Positions 22,765-33,747 of a stretch of 64,000 nt of DNA are shown here, piece by piece. The stretch's first letter is position 1. Each line of letters begins with the position of its first letter. The position numbers and the translations under genes are program-made. The DNA lies in contig OZ007513.1 in NCBI GenBank assembly GCA_963931865.1, positions 9,056,155 through 9,120,154 of the forward strand. Direction: 5' to 3'. Origin of the DNA: Axinella damicornis. Its lineage: Eukaryota > Porifera > Demospongiae > Axinellida > Axinellidae. Under the pieces are notes generated by a model. It was not told the origin of the DNA and searched no databases. It saw only the letters and a list, made by a program, of their open reading frames with translations.

Positions 22765-23140
22765 GTGGGAAACTTAATTCCATTACACTTCCCGCCATCC
22801 TGCCAACTGCCATCCCGCCAACCACCACCTCGCCAGCAACAGCCACCCCCACCACCAGCTGGACTGAGTGTGCTGCAGTGGCTTGATGCCACGGAAAGAG
22901 CACAGGTGGCAGCGGATGCAAAGATCCAACAGCTACAGCAGGTCAGTTCCCTGCGAAGGGAGCTGAACCTCCAACAAAAAAGACACTGAAGAGATCGATG
23001 CCATCAAGAGCCAGATGGGCCAGGGGAGGACCAGGACTGGGAATAAGAGGTCTCAAAGTCTAGCTACAGCAAGCAATACAACTATCACAGCCATAATCAT
23101 CTATATCCAGCATCGTTCCCAGGCCCCGCCCCACGCGTGA
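22765..23140 (+). pseudogene. Coiled-coil exon of module C, uninterrupted copy
   Basis: A Pro/Gln-rich lead (PPPRQQQPPPPPAG) is followed by LSVLQWLDATERAQVAADAK, IQQLQQVSSLRRELNLQQK and, in the adjoining frame, DTEEIDAIKSQMGQG, ending at a GTGAGT donor-like site near 23138. It is the empty-site partner of the exon split by the hAT relic. Function unknown. Confidence 0.45.
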
Positions 23141-23220
23141 GTTGTTACGATCTTCTGGTTTGAGTACAGCTACAGTAAGCTGCATAGCTACATGTATTAC
23201 AGTGCTCTGGAAAAAGCTGA

Positions 23221-23480
23221 CAAATTTCATATTTCATGATTTCCATAATTACACCAAATTTTAGTCTGATTTCATCATCCTATTTCTCACTTAGCAGACA
23301 AACTAAAGCAGCTCTTCAGCTACTTTATGCATGGAACATTGCTTTCGCCGTAGCACTCTCTTTCACCATAATTATTGTAAGTGCGCTGAGAACCAGAGTG
23401 GTCATCTAACCAACAAGTGATGCCATGACAACTGATGTACGTGGAGGCGAAAGTTCATTTTAAGGCTCCTAGTCTGCTGG
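23221..23480. other. Stretch present only in the second copy
   Basis: No counterpart was seen in the first module C/D copy and no coding signal. It is either an insertion here or a deletion there. Confidence 0.5.
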
Positions 23481-23539
23481 TATTCCTAAAGTGAGTGTCC
23501 ATCGAAACAGCAAGATCAGTCCATATGTATGTCATGAAT

Positions 23540-25700
23540 CACCCCCCTCCCTCTCCATCACTTCCGTCCTCTCCTTGCCTCCTCCCTCTTCGTCACTCCC
23601 CCTCTATCCTGCTTGTACATACACACACTTGTCGTCCTCTCCTTGTCTCCTCCCTCTTCGTCCCTCCACCTCTATCCTGCTTGTACATACACACACTTGT
23701 CATATCCCAGCAAATCGACGCGGTCTTGACAGATTGTAGCTGATATGAAAGTGAATCCAAAAGGCAGGCTCCTAGCACTGAACTCCTGTAGTGTCTCAGT
23801 GTCCATCACTTCTACTGTGTTCACGTTATGGTAGTCTTTCCTTTTGACAATGATTCATCATTGATACAAGTGCGGCATCAATCGCCTTCACCCCAATGTT
23901 ATCGGGTGGAGCACTGACAAATCTGGCATCTTCAGTGCCATTGATAAGCCAAATGCTGGCAACGACTCCTACATCCGTGTTCCAGCCTCTGTCGTCGTCC
24001 TCCCGCCCGGCTCCTCACTCCCTGATGCCTCTGTTCCAGGACATTCAGTGTAAACTCACCCCACGCGCTGAGCTGTCAGTCCCTGTTGGGCTGTTCCAGG
24101 GTGGTACACTGTTCCCCCGCAGATGTTGAAGATCTGGAGCCTGGAGTATATAGGTAAGTGGGAGCTGCTTCAGAGTCGTGGAGACTGGTGAGTTAACCTA
24201 AGGTCAGCTATTACGGTCATCTCATGTCATCATTTAATTGTCTGTGCACATGGTCATCATGCTCTGGGCCTCCTCACGTTTTGTGCGCCGCCAGATGCGC
24301 TGCTACACGCATATGTCTCTTCTATTGTAATTCCAGTGACCGGAGGGGGAGAGAACCAAAGAATTCTCGAGGAAAAGCATCTTTTTCCATTTATGGACAT
24401 GATACTCACTGTCTTGGATGAACGTGCCTGAGTGGGCATCAGTCTTTGAATTTGAATTGATACTCTCTGTCTCCCTTCCCTTTTTTGCAGTTTGTCTGAG
24501 ATAGTGAATCTCTGTGAACTTAGCTTAGTTGAGATACTTGATGAATTTGCTAGTTAGTGCATGAGCATGGGTAGTTAGATCTACAACAACGATCTGCGTG
24601 ATTTGTTGAGACATGTGAAATCATTCCCTGAGATTGAACTCAACACCTTCCAACTGTTGAACAGCCCCCCATTGCAACACATAAGAGGGAGGGTCCAGCA
24701 TGCATCCTAAGTTTTGTCGGCATCCTAATTAAGTGTTTGGTTGATGTTCCTAAGAGTATCTCCGGAACCACTTCACCAGGCGTTCAAGTATGAGAAAGAT
24801 GATGACCATGCAAGTCAACTTGTGGAACTCCGACTAACAGACACTCAGGTCTTGATCATCCCAAGGAGTGAAGCTCAGAGAATACCGTATTTGAGAGTAC
24901 TAACAAGTTTCTGGTGGCAGAAAGGTAACACAAGGTACTACAATCTCTAGGAGTGGAACAGTGATCTCACCTTACTAACAGATTTGTTGAGATTCTTGAG
25001 GGAGTCACAGGTGGGTAGGTACCACCTCCCTAGTGAATTTAAACGAACTTTCAGCCTACTCAAACTAGCTGATTTCCTGGGGCTCAATGAGTTCCTGGAA
25101 GCGGTGTCAGCTGACACTTGCGTCCCTGTGCATCTACTGGAATCCAATCAACGTTGTCCGTGGTGCTCTGCGTACTGCGTACCACCTGTCTAACCACCTA
25201 TCGCACAGGGTGCATGGCGGTACATGTGGAGTATGTGGCTGGTTACTGGCAGAGTTTGCTCCTCGACGACCAGAAGTGTATGCAATGCCATCGAGGTAAA
25301 AGTCTGACTAACACTGTAATTAAGGAGCAGAACCTACTGCCTTTCACGTTCACCTTTTTCATTTCATTCCTTCAGTTGGTGGTACACCGAATGACTGAAC
25401 TGAAACTCATGTTCTTGTTTATATTTTTCCATCACAAAAGATGAAGAGATTTTTACAAACATTTGATCAAAGTGTAAGGATGATTCTACTCCCATAGTTT
25501 CACAAACCACAACCAGCTCTGTCACTCCATAATTATTGAGTTGCTTTGGAAACAACTGAGTTCTCAGACTGCATCCGCTATGCAAAGCAAAACCTCTCCC
25601 TTTCCTTACTATCAGAAGGGGATTCAGTATCCTGTGAAAGAGGGTGGTCCACTGCAGTTTGCAAAACATAACTCCCATGTTATATAATAAACACTTATAG
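23540..25700. repeat. Module D, second copy
   Basis: The tract matches 11700-12020 and 13740-14700. A C/T-rich minisatellite-like block (about 23540-23700) is duplicated relative to the first copy. An open frame at 23896-24129 is specific to this copy. Confidence 0.82.
24741..25193 (+). pseudogene. BTB/T1-like fragment in module D, copy 2
   Basis: VLIIPRSEAQRIPYLRVL is followed, past a stop at 24948, by LLRFLRESQVGRYHLPSEF and LLKLADFLGLNEFLEAV. The two parts together resemble a KCTD-type BTB fold in strand/helix order. There is no clear start and at least one stop. Low-certainty assignment by pattern. Confidence 0.35.
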
Positions 25701-26430
25701 GAACCACAATGCGTGAAAAGGTTCGTTACAAGGGTGTCTTCTAGTAGTACTTTTGGGAGTATGTAGTACGTTTGGGAGTACCAGAGAATATGGGTGTCTT
25801 CTGTATGTGTATCAGATGGGAGGGGAAGCGTTAGCAAGCATATTAATACGTATCAGGGTACGGCCAGCATCATGCGAGTAAGTAAATAATCTGTATGCAG
25901 TGATTTGTGAAGTACCTTGAGAAAAGTGAATGTCGATCATGGTTATATTCTCAGGTGACAGTCGATCTTATACCCAAGTCTGTCGAGTGGAGTGCCAGGG
26001 ACGAGTGGAAAATGTGGAATGTAGTACCAGCACTAAGTCAATTCACACTGTTTGACTGCAGGAAGCTGCATCTACTCTGCAAAGTAGCTACCAGTACACA
26101 ACATTTATTCGCATCAACTCCAGCTGAGTATATATTTCTGCATCTCTAAGTAACAGATGTACTCAGTCAGTATCTATCCAGACTTCCTTGCAGAGTTTTT
26201 TTCTCATGCTTCAACATGTACTTCCATCTTCAGTGATGTTTTCGCCAGCTGTAATCATGTGCCCCATTCTTGTGACCTTTGACATAATGGAAGTACGTAT
26301 ATCAGTCCGTAATTACAGGCCCACGCCTGTGCACCTGGGCAGGTACCGAGTCCAGGGCACAACGTAGTTATTCCAATTAATGCCTAGCACCTACTATTAC
26401 CGGATACCCCCCACACGTCCTACAGAGACA
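25701..26430. other. Non-coding stretch
   Basis: No long frame, repeat match or terminal repeat was seen. A few short open frames look random. Confidence 0.45.
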
Positions 26431-26431
26431 G

Positions 26432-26800
26432 TTGGCCATGGCAGATCCAGAGCAAACTATCACCCAGTTCATAGAGGCAACCCTTGAGGAGTGTGAGAGG
26501 AACGTACTAAGTGAGAATGAATCTATACTATTCAGTGTGACAGTATTGCTGGCAACTTCTCTGTTCTTAAAAGGCACATGGAAATGGAGGAGAGTCAAGC
26601 GCCCTCCAGCCACATGTCAGCATGTCACACGATGGCCTCTCAGGACTTTCCGGTGCGAATTCGAACCTCTACTTCGGAAACTGGAAGATTTGCTGTTGCC
26701 ATGGCCAGTTATGCAAGTGACAGATCAAATGTGTCGGTTATCACTATAAAGAGAAGGGCTAAGAGTCAAGCACAATTGTCCTTTTTCTGCTCATACTAAG
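26432..26800 (+). pseudogene. Unrecognised exon-like frame
   Basis: The frame opens ADPEQTITQFIEATLEECER and NVLSENESILF, then becomes unconvincing. A second frame, 26578-26799, is open alongside. It lies 150 bp upstream of the two exons that carry a UBZ zinc finger and may belong to the same gene. No family was recognised. Confidence 0.3.
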
Positions 26801-26950
26801 GTCGGATCTCTAACTTTGCAATCTCCCCCAATGTCACCTCCTGCAGTTTTCCGAGCCGTCTGGCAAAGACGAACACACCCCCAGTGATGATGGTGCGAAC
26901 TAATGTGGTATTGTCAGTGAGCAGCTTATGTATTGTGTGTATTTACAAAG

Positions 26951-27250
26951 GTTGTGGAGATGGACTACGAAGATTATTACGGCGACGAGGAGGAAGGTAA
27001 AAACCTGGAGCTTTAGTACAGCAGGTTGAACTAATACCTGTGATAAGAATTTTTATACAGGAGGTTTAACAACTGGCACTAACAGTTTTGCTTAAGCTAT
27101 TTGCTGTAGTAGGCATATAATGTGTTACATCTAACTATTTCCTAGAACCAGAACCTCATGATGGGCAGTGTCCTGTATGCCACGAAAGATTTCCCAAAAA
27201 CATTCTCTCTGCACATGTGTAGCACTGTGCTGCTGAGTATCTGGAGAATG
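26951..27250 (+). pseudogene. Two exons encoding a UBZ-type zinc finger, with a stop
   Basis: Exon 1 (26951-26996) reads VVEMDYEDYYGDEEE between an AG acceptor and a GT donor. A 149-nt intron (26997-27145) ends in TTTCCTAG. Exon 2 (27146-27250) reads EPEPHDGQ then CPVCHERFPKNILSAHV, a stop, then HCAAEYLENG before GTAAAA. The spacing C-x2-C-x11-H-x3-C is that of UBZ4-type ubiquitin-binding fingers (RAD18-like). The phases of the two exons agree. A TAG between the zinc ligands makes this copy a pseudogene unless recoded. Confidence 0.6.
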
Positions 27251-27778
27251 GTAAAAAGGCAGATGACTTGTTCAAAACATGTTGCATAATAAGTTGCGTG
27301 CACCTACAGAGGGTTTGCTTCCACTTGATCCACGTGCGGACAGTGATGTGCAGGGATTTTCTGACACCTGCTCTGTCGTTATCTTGAGGCGAAGCCAGTT
27401 GGCTATCATCTCTTTGTGTTGTGATTGTCTTTGATCTGAGCTCACCATGTACACAAAACTAACCGTGGTTCACTCCGATCTATCACCAGAGAGATTGCTA
27501 TAGCATTCTACTATCTTTCCATTCCTATACATGCTATACTCAGTTTTTGGTTTGCTGGAGTCTGTGTCTCCCTGAGTGTCACTGCTCTTTGTCCATCAAA
27601 ATAGTGGTACGTATTATCAGCAATACAGGAAATTGAGCCAAAAGTGGGGGATGGGCGCTCTTTCGAGGATGGGCGCTCTTTCGCGAGAGTACGGTGTTGG
27701 TTTTAGATTATAGACAATCGCACAGGAAGCAACTACATGATGAAATAAAATATATGCAGAAAAAAAAAAGCTGCCAGT

Positions 27779-28150
27779 GTGGTGTCTGGGCACCATGCCA
27801 AATCCACCAGGTCTTTTCCGAGGTTTCCGCTGGACCACCCGGACATTGCACCATTTGTATGCTTCATGCAAAGCCTTGATGGGAAGCGCAAGTCAAGGGA
27901 AGAGGCAGAAGCAATTGCAGTGGACGTGAGCAAGTTTCTGAAGTTTTCCAACGCTGCCAGCCCCGGGAGGATGTGGTGATCCCGAAAAAGGTTCGTCAGT
28001 ACCTTGATTATTTGACAGAGACGGGGACGTGCGGCATAGATGGCTAGATCACGAAGATTCAACGATTTGCCCACGCAATCACTTACGTGAAGCTCGAGCT
28101 AATCCCTGAGGATGATGAGCAAGGGTATCTCCGCTGCCAGAGGGCGGCAG
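27779..28150 (+). pseudogene. Tyrosine recombinase N-terminal region, second locus
   Basis: FPLDHPDIAPFVCFMQSLDG, KSREEAEAIAVDVSKFLKF, then, after a frame change near 27975, VIPKKVRQYLDYLTETGTC, GIDG, a TAG stop, and ITKIQRFAHAITYVKLELI. This is the core-binding region of the same recombinase lineage as 15300-15480, and it extends further toward the N-terminus. One stop and one frameshift. Confidence 0.6.
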
Positions 28151-28320
28151 ACCGAAGAAAATATATTTTACAAATTCAATAAGGCAGGTGTTGCTGACTC
28201 CGCAGTGATGCAACTTTCTGGCCACAAGAGCCTTCAGAGCCTGAACCACTACAAGAAATCGTCTCTTGAGCAGAAGCACGTCTCTCATTTGCTCAGCAAC
28301 TATCATCCATCCGTAGTATT
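28151..28320 (+). pseudogene. Crypton-type recombinase C-terminus, second locus
   Basis: NKAGVADSAVMQLSGHKSLQ and SLNHYKKSSLEQKHVSHLL match the His/Tyr end of the KCTD1-type recombinase and are joined directly to the N-terminal region of the other recombinase lineage near 28150. The middle of the protein is absent. Confidence 0.65.
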
Positions 28321-28545
28321 TCATAAGGTATGCGATGATAACTGCCACTGATCCTGACATGACTGCATGGCAGTGCACAAGTACTTCCTCCCCCATTCAG
28401 TTTGCATTCTCGATAAAGCTGAATGCTTCGGGGAGATGTTTCAACATGTCCACCTTGTGGGAGTCCTCAACTGCAATCTGCTTGTATACGAACCCTTCCA
28501 GATGCTGGACCTGGTCGGGTACTGAATTTAACGTTTAGTACTCTA
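28313..28545 (-). pseudogene. Dual-specificity phosphatase relic, copy 2
   Basis: The same layout and the same TGA before MGEEVLVHCH as in copy 1. The P-loop reads HCHAVMSGS, so a second conserved position (Gly to Val) has been lost in this copy on top of the shared Arg-to-Gly change. Confidence 0.75.
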
Positions 28546-28589
28546 ATCTGTTTTGAATTTGTTGGCTGTAATTATCACTTGGACGGTCA

Positions 28590-28930
28590 ATAGTGGTAGT
28601 GGTGGATGGAAGTGGTGTTAACATTCCAAAGGGAGTGTGTCAACACAAGTTGCATGAGGGGTTTGAGTTTGTTGACTATTCCAGCACACCGTACCCCAGG
28701 TTAGCAGGTTAGCGACTGTATTTTATTGGGATTTGTTACTTCCACAACACCTGGTGCCCCTACGTGATGTAAGCATTATTAATCATCTTATCCACATCAG
28801 CGTCTCCGAATGTCCATTGCATGTGCAAAAATTGAGTGTGTGCTAGTGTTTTGTTGTCCAAGAAGAGTTGGATGCCCTCCTTGACAACAGGGAAACAATG
28901 TAACGTTTTGTAGCGGATTGCCATGCACAA
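28590..28930. repeat. Rest of module F, second copy
   Basis: Close match to 18330-18660. It ends near 28920, where the two copies diverge. Confidence 0.75.
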
Positions 28931-29103
28931 AACCTGCTGTGATGGCCATGTGATGTCAACAAGGGTTATTATTACACCCGTAGAGAAAGAGAATAGCTGT
29001 CAGTCTTGACAAAGTTAAGGTTTACAAAACAGAAATTCAGGTACAAAAGTTGAAATGGCAGACCAGTCGCCAGATTTGGTTCAGATTTGGTTCAGACCAT
29101 TTG

Positions 29104-29514
29104 TAAGCATAAACCACCCATTCACCGCATTTTGTCAAAACTGAGATAATTATACCATCAGAGAGCACGTTTATTGCTGATCACAATGGTAGTTTAATCT
29201 TTCCAATCGGACGTACACGAGCAAAGTTATGGGCGCTTGAACGTTCTCGATACGCAAGGTCATTTCGATCGTACGCGGTACTTATAATGCGCATAAATTC
29301 CAAACGCGTAGGACTTCCGGTTTGCGAAGCCATCGAACAATAGCAAGCAAGTATGCGTTCAATAATCTCGAGTTGCGAACGGGAAGTCCTACGCGTTCAG
29401 TTGTTACACGCGTTAGAAGTAGCGCAAGCGATCAATATTCACGTAGGAGTCATTGAACTTTGAACCCTCGTAACGTAAATTCGATGTTTGCGGTGAATGG
29501 GTGGTTTATGCTTA
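29104..29514. mobile_element. 411-bp MITE with 26-bp perfect terminal inverted repeats
   Basis: TAAGCATAAACCACCC at the left end continues as a 26-bp perfect inverted match at the right end. Inside, 29305-29330 and 29374-29399 form a second inverted pair (CGCGTAGGACTTCC). CpG content is visibly higher than in the flanks, which suggests a young insertion. The target duplication is ambiguous, since the TIR itself starts TAA. Confidence 0.85.
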
Positions 29515-29520
29515 GAGGGT

Positions 29521-30010
29521 CACATTTCCTCTCCCAGTATAATTATAGCGGCTGAGTAGATGGTAGTTTAAGTGTGTGCCAGTCCCCCGGCATTGGAAGT
29601 ATCCAGCTGAAATGTTTGGGGCCAATTTTTCGAACCTTGTCTGCTAACGGTGGCTTAAAACCATATGTCCGCCCCATCCCTTTTATGTCTAATGGTACTG
29701 ATTTAGGACAATCTAGCTATAGTAATGTCACCTTAAGAAATTGAAGTTCGTTCAACTGAACTTGGAGATGCAGCTTGGAATTGGTCCTGGCCAGGTGATT
29801 GTGAATTTTCTGATCAGTCATATTACATCCACCAACCGCCAGACTAGCACCCTCCAGACTAGCACCCTCCAGCCACGAAACAACTGTTACCCAACTGCAT
29901 TCACTCGGCAACGCAGGGATCAAGAATTGAAATTTGGATTCTGCTCTACATGAGGATTCTTGCATCTTTAATGTTAGAGTGTTTCAGACTACCACGCCCT
30001 CATTTTCACT
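29521..30010. repeat. Module A, truncated third copy
   Basis: Matches the start of module A (31396 onward) with a shorter central part. It begins immediately after the MITE. Confidence 0.75.
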
Positions 30011-30210
30011 GAACTTGAATGATGTGATGAAATGATGATTGGAACAAGATGCCGTGTCCCTTTCCTTCAATACATCCCAAAAAAACCGACTCGTTTTGGC
30101 ATAAAAGTGTGGGTTAATTCTGAAGCGAAAACTGGGTATGTGTTATGTTTCCTAGTGTATACTGGAGCTGACAGCAAAACCACTAGGGCTAATTAGGGTT
30201 AGGGTATCAA

Positions 30211-30287
30211 TAGTAGAATGGGAATAGAATCATCAGTAGAATGGGACTAGAATCATCAGTAGAATGGGACTAGAATCATCAGTAGAA
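30211..30287. repeat. 23-bp minisatellite
   Basis: About three copies of TAGAATGGGACTAGAATCATCA plus one base. Related degenerate units recur at 31090-31200. Confidence 0.85.
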
Positions 30288-31360
30288 AAAGCAATGACAT
30301 ACACACTTCGTGCCGTGCGGTTGACCTCTAAATGTAAGCGAGTATCCTCATCACCACATGCCTGCCTTGCCAGGAGCAGGACCCCTTAAATTTCACCAAT
30401 AGGTATCTCCGACATGTACTTTCTTACTATTGTACTCAAGTAAAGTCTTGCATCCATGACCATGCTCCAGATGTCCAACTAACTTAGCAACTGCATGAAC
30501 ACAGCTATCAATGTCTTTCTTCTTCCTTCAAACCCTGATTCAGTAGTGTCACTACTCTTGGCACACTCACCTTTTACACACTCACCCTGGACTGAGTGGT
30601 GACTTCCATTGTGAGTAGAATGAGGGTAGAATGTACCGTTGTTAATTCAGTGTACTGTTTAATTTCTATAGGTAAAGGTTCAGATTGCGGAAGAGCTCGC
30701 AAAGGCAAGTGTAGTGGAATGAGTGGTGACTCCCAGCAACACTCGTGCTTGGTGTGCTTACATGCTTGATCTTGTGAAGGTACAATGGTGAATGGGGTGA
30801 GTAGAAAGTACCATGGACTATGCAACAATGAGGGCGGTAGAACGGGAGTAGTATCATCCCCAGTAGCTTACATTAGGGTGCATGAGAGTGCCTTTGCAAC
30901 ATAAGAGTGGACTAGAGAGTGTACTACGATGCATGAGGTAGGATGAATGAGAGCGCACTAGGATGAATGAGAGTGCACTTAGAGCATCAGAGTGCACTAG
31001 GAAGCATGAGGATATCTGGAGTGCACTTGAGTGGACTAGAGTATTTCATTAACAGTTCTGTTAAGTTTCATGTTCCAAAAAGATCATCTGTGGATTGGGA
31101 GTAGAATCACTAGTAGAATGGGAATAGAGTCATCAGTAGAATGGAGTAGAATTATCAGTAGAATGGGAGTAAAATCGGAGTAGAATCAGTGGAATGGGCA
31201 AAAATGAGTCTCATTATGAATCTCATTTATGTGCCCCTCTTTAACAAATGCTGCCATTCTACTGCCCACTGTTTCAGATTAGTTTCTCTGCTTTGTACAT
31301 TCTCTTACACAACTCCAGAAGTGCTTATGAAAGGAGAGGATAGGGAGACGATTGAGTAAA
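30288..31360. other. Non-coding, with degenerate minisatellite units
   Basis: Short tandem phrases (ATGAATGAGAGTGCACT at 30950-31000, TAGAATGGGA at 31090-31200) recur. No coding region. Confidence 0.5.
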
Positions 31361-31416
31361 AGCATTAATTTGTGCTCCCATCTGTTGTAGTCAACTCATT
31401 TCCTCTCCCAGTATAA

Positions 31417-31638
31417 TTATAGCGGCTGAGTAGATGGTAGTTTAAGTGTGTGCCAGTCCCCCGGCATTGGGAGTATCCAGCTGAAATGTTTGGGGCCAAT
31501 TTTCCGAACCTTGTCTGCTACCTGTAGCCATGATACCTGTAGCCATGACCATATGTCCGCCCCATCCCATTTATGTGGGAGTGGAGGGTTCAACTCTTCG
31601 GGACCAAGGATTGTGTTGAGCAACAGTTCAATTTGCAC
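31417..31638 (-). pseudogene. Mobile-element protein fragment with PGDWHTLK motif
   Basis: The minus-strand frame reads DKVRKIGPKHFSWILPMPGD then WHTLK. A PxPGDWHxLKN phrase is, to my memory, common in uncharacterised multi-copy proteins of cnidarians and sponges. I cannot name the family. Short and isolated. Confidence 0.3.
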
Positions 31639-33235
31639 TCCTCACACCGGTAGTATGCCTTCCTTTTCACTTGCTCAGAAATCACAATATTCCTTATTGG
31701 GACAATTTGTGTTTTGCCCTTACTGTACACCTCTGTCATTTACAGACGTGCCTGGCATTGGATTTTGATACCTGTAGCCATGACCACTCAAGAAAACACA
31801 CAATTTGTGTGTTTATTGCTTCTCTCTGTGCATTGAACCAAAAGAATATTCCTTTGCTAACAGAATATTTGTGCTAGACTCGCTGCCACCGAGCCAAACA
31901 ATGCCCTACAGCAAGGTGGTGGTAAAACATGTTGAAAGTGATGCTGTTGCCCTTGGTTTGGAGTGAATACCCACATTGGAGGCCAAGGCATATGAGGTAC
32001 TCACATGCAGAGTGCATCATACTAGACTTGGTTCCAGGTGTGTTTAATGGTACTGATTTATGACAATCTAGCTATAGTAATGTGACCTTAAGAAATTGAA
32101 GTTCATTCAATGCCTATGAATTTTCTGATCAGTCATATTACACCCACCAACCGCCAGACTAGCACCCTCCAGCCATGAAACAACTGTTACCCAACTGCAT
32201 TCACTCAGCAACGCAGGGAATCAAGAATTGAAATTTGGATTCTGCTCTACATAAGGATTTTTGCATCTAGAGTGTTTCAGACTACCACATCCCCATTTTA
32301 ACTAAACTTCAATGATGTGTACAGTCTCTATCCTGAGCATGGGCTGTTGGATAGGATCATAGGCTTCTTTGTCAGGTAAGTTGATTCATTACCATACTTT
32401 CTCACTGTCTCTCAGTTTGTGCTACACTTCAACTGGCTTCAACTCCATGTATGGGACCTTTGCGTGTGAAAGAATATTTCTATGAGGATGCCTTTGTGCA
32501 AACGTTATTCATGATCTTCGTCTGTATGGTTTTTGTACATCAAACAATGAATTTGAACTGTCTCTTGTCATAATTATGGATTCTTGAAATCTTTAACATT
32601 AGAGTGTTTTATACTACCACACCCTCATTTTCACTGAACTTCTGTGATGTATACAATGAGCATGGGCTGTCGGATGGGATCATAGACTTCTTTGTAGGAC
32701 ATCGCTGAATGGGTAGGTAAATTTGGTATAAAAGGCGCTCGCCGATCTTCATTTGCTAAGATGATTCCTTACCCTGTATAAGAAACAGGTATACCTCTAT
32801 AACACTTGCTTATTACCAATTAGTTGACCAAAACCGGGAAGAGTATTTGTTGCAAGTACTGTGACATACCCGAGAATCTTGAAGGCTGTCAGCTTGGACG
32901 GCAGAACAAAAGAATCACTTGTCAAGGCATTTGATTCCTCCTTCTATGGAGAGAAATAAGATGTACACACTACCACACGGCTGGAACCAACAAGGTTGGC
33001 TCCTAGCTATAGGGTTGGGGTTTCTAAGAACCACACGACAACCCAGCCTCCAGCATATCCCTCTCACATCTCGGCCATCTCCACGTAGTCGGAAAGACCA
33101 GACGACAGAGCTAACAGGGAGAATTCCAGCATCTTGATGTACAGCTACGCAGCTATGCACAGTTCATGGACGAACACGTGTTGTTCCATTCTTCTTGCTT
33201 GTGATCATTGTAAGTGCTTCCGAGACCCATCGTCT

Positions 33236-33611
33236 GGTTGCTGACTGCTAGGAGCGAGCTGTCCTTGTAGCTACAGTATGAAGGTTGCTGACTGCTAGGA
33301 GCGAGCTGTCCTTGTAGCTACAGTATGAAGGTTACTGACTGCTAGGACCAAGCTGTCCTTGTAGCTACAGTATGAAGGTTGCTGACTGCTAGGAGCGAGC
33401 TGTCCTTGTAGCTACAGTATGAAGGTTGCTGACTGCTAGGACCAAGCTGTCCTTGTAGCTACAGTATGAAGGTTGCTGACTGCTAGGAGCGAGCTGTCCT
33501 TGTAGCTACAGTATGAAGGTTGCTGACTGCTAGGAGCGAGCTGTCCTTGTAGCTACAGTATGAAGGTTGCTGACTGCTAGGAGCGAGCTGTCCTTGTAGC
33601 TACAGTATGAA
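33236..33611. repeat. 47-bp minisatellite, 8 copies
   Basis: The unit begins GGTTGCTGACTGCTAGGAGC and ends CTACAGTATGAA. Two alternating variants (GAGCGAGCTG and GACCAAGCTG) are present. Confidence 0.95.
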
Positions 33612-33678
33612 ATGTAGTTGGAAGACTGAAGGTATATAACATGCCATAACCTTTTTGATTTCCTGAGTTAGCCGATGA

Positions 33679-33747
33679 ATGGGTTTGAGTTCATACAACT
33701 GAATAACTCTATGCAGATATGCTTACGTGTCTGATACTTCCTTAAGT
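33679..33747. repeat. Segment inverted relative to first block
   Basis: The reverse complement of this tract matches 6214-6285, while flanking sequence is collinear, indicating a micro-inversion or an inverted reinsertion. Confidence 0.8.

Larger units (their letters stand above)
20490..23150. repeat. Module C, second copy
   Basis: The tract is collinear with 8800-11640 without the hAT insertion, and is longer at its left end (20490-20770, shared with 40880-41150). It carries the same unrecognised plus-strand frames (21118-21987). Confidence 0.88.
31361..33700. repeat. Module A, fullest copy
   Basis: Collinear with 4289-5960 plus an extra segment at about 31450-31740. It ends in the expanded 47-bp minisatellite, which is single-copy at 5829-5883. 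Confidence 0.8.
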
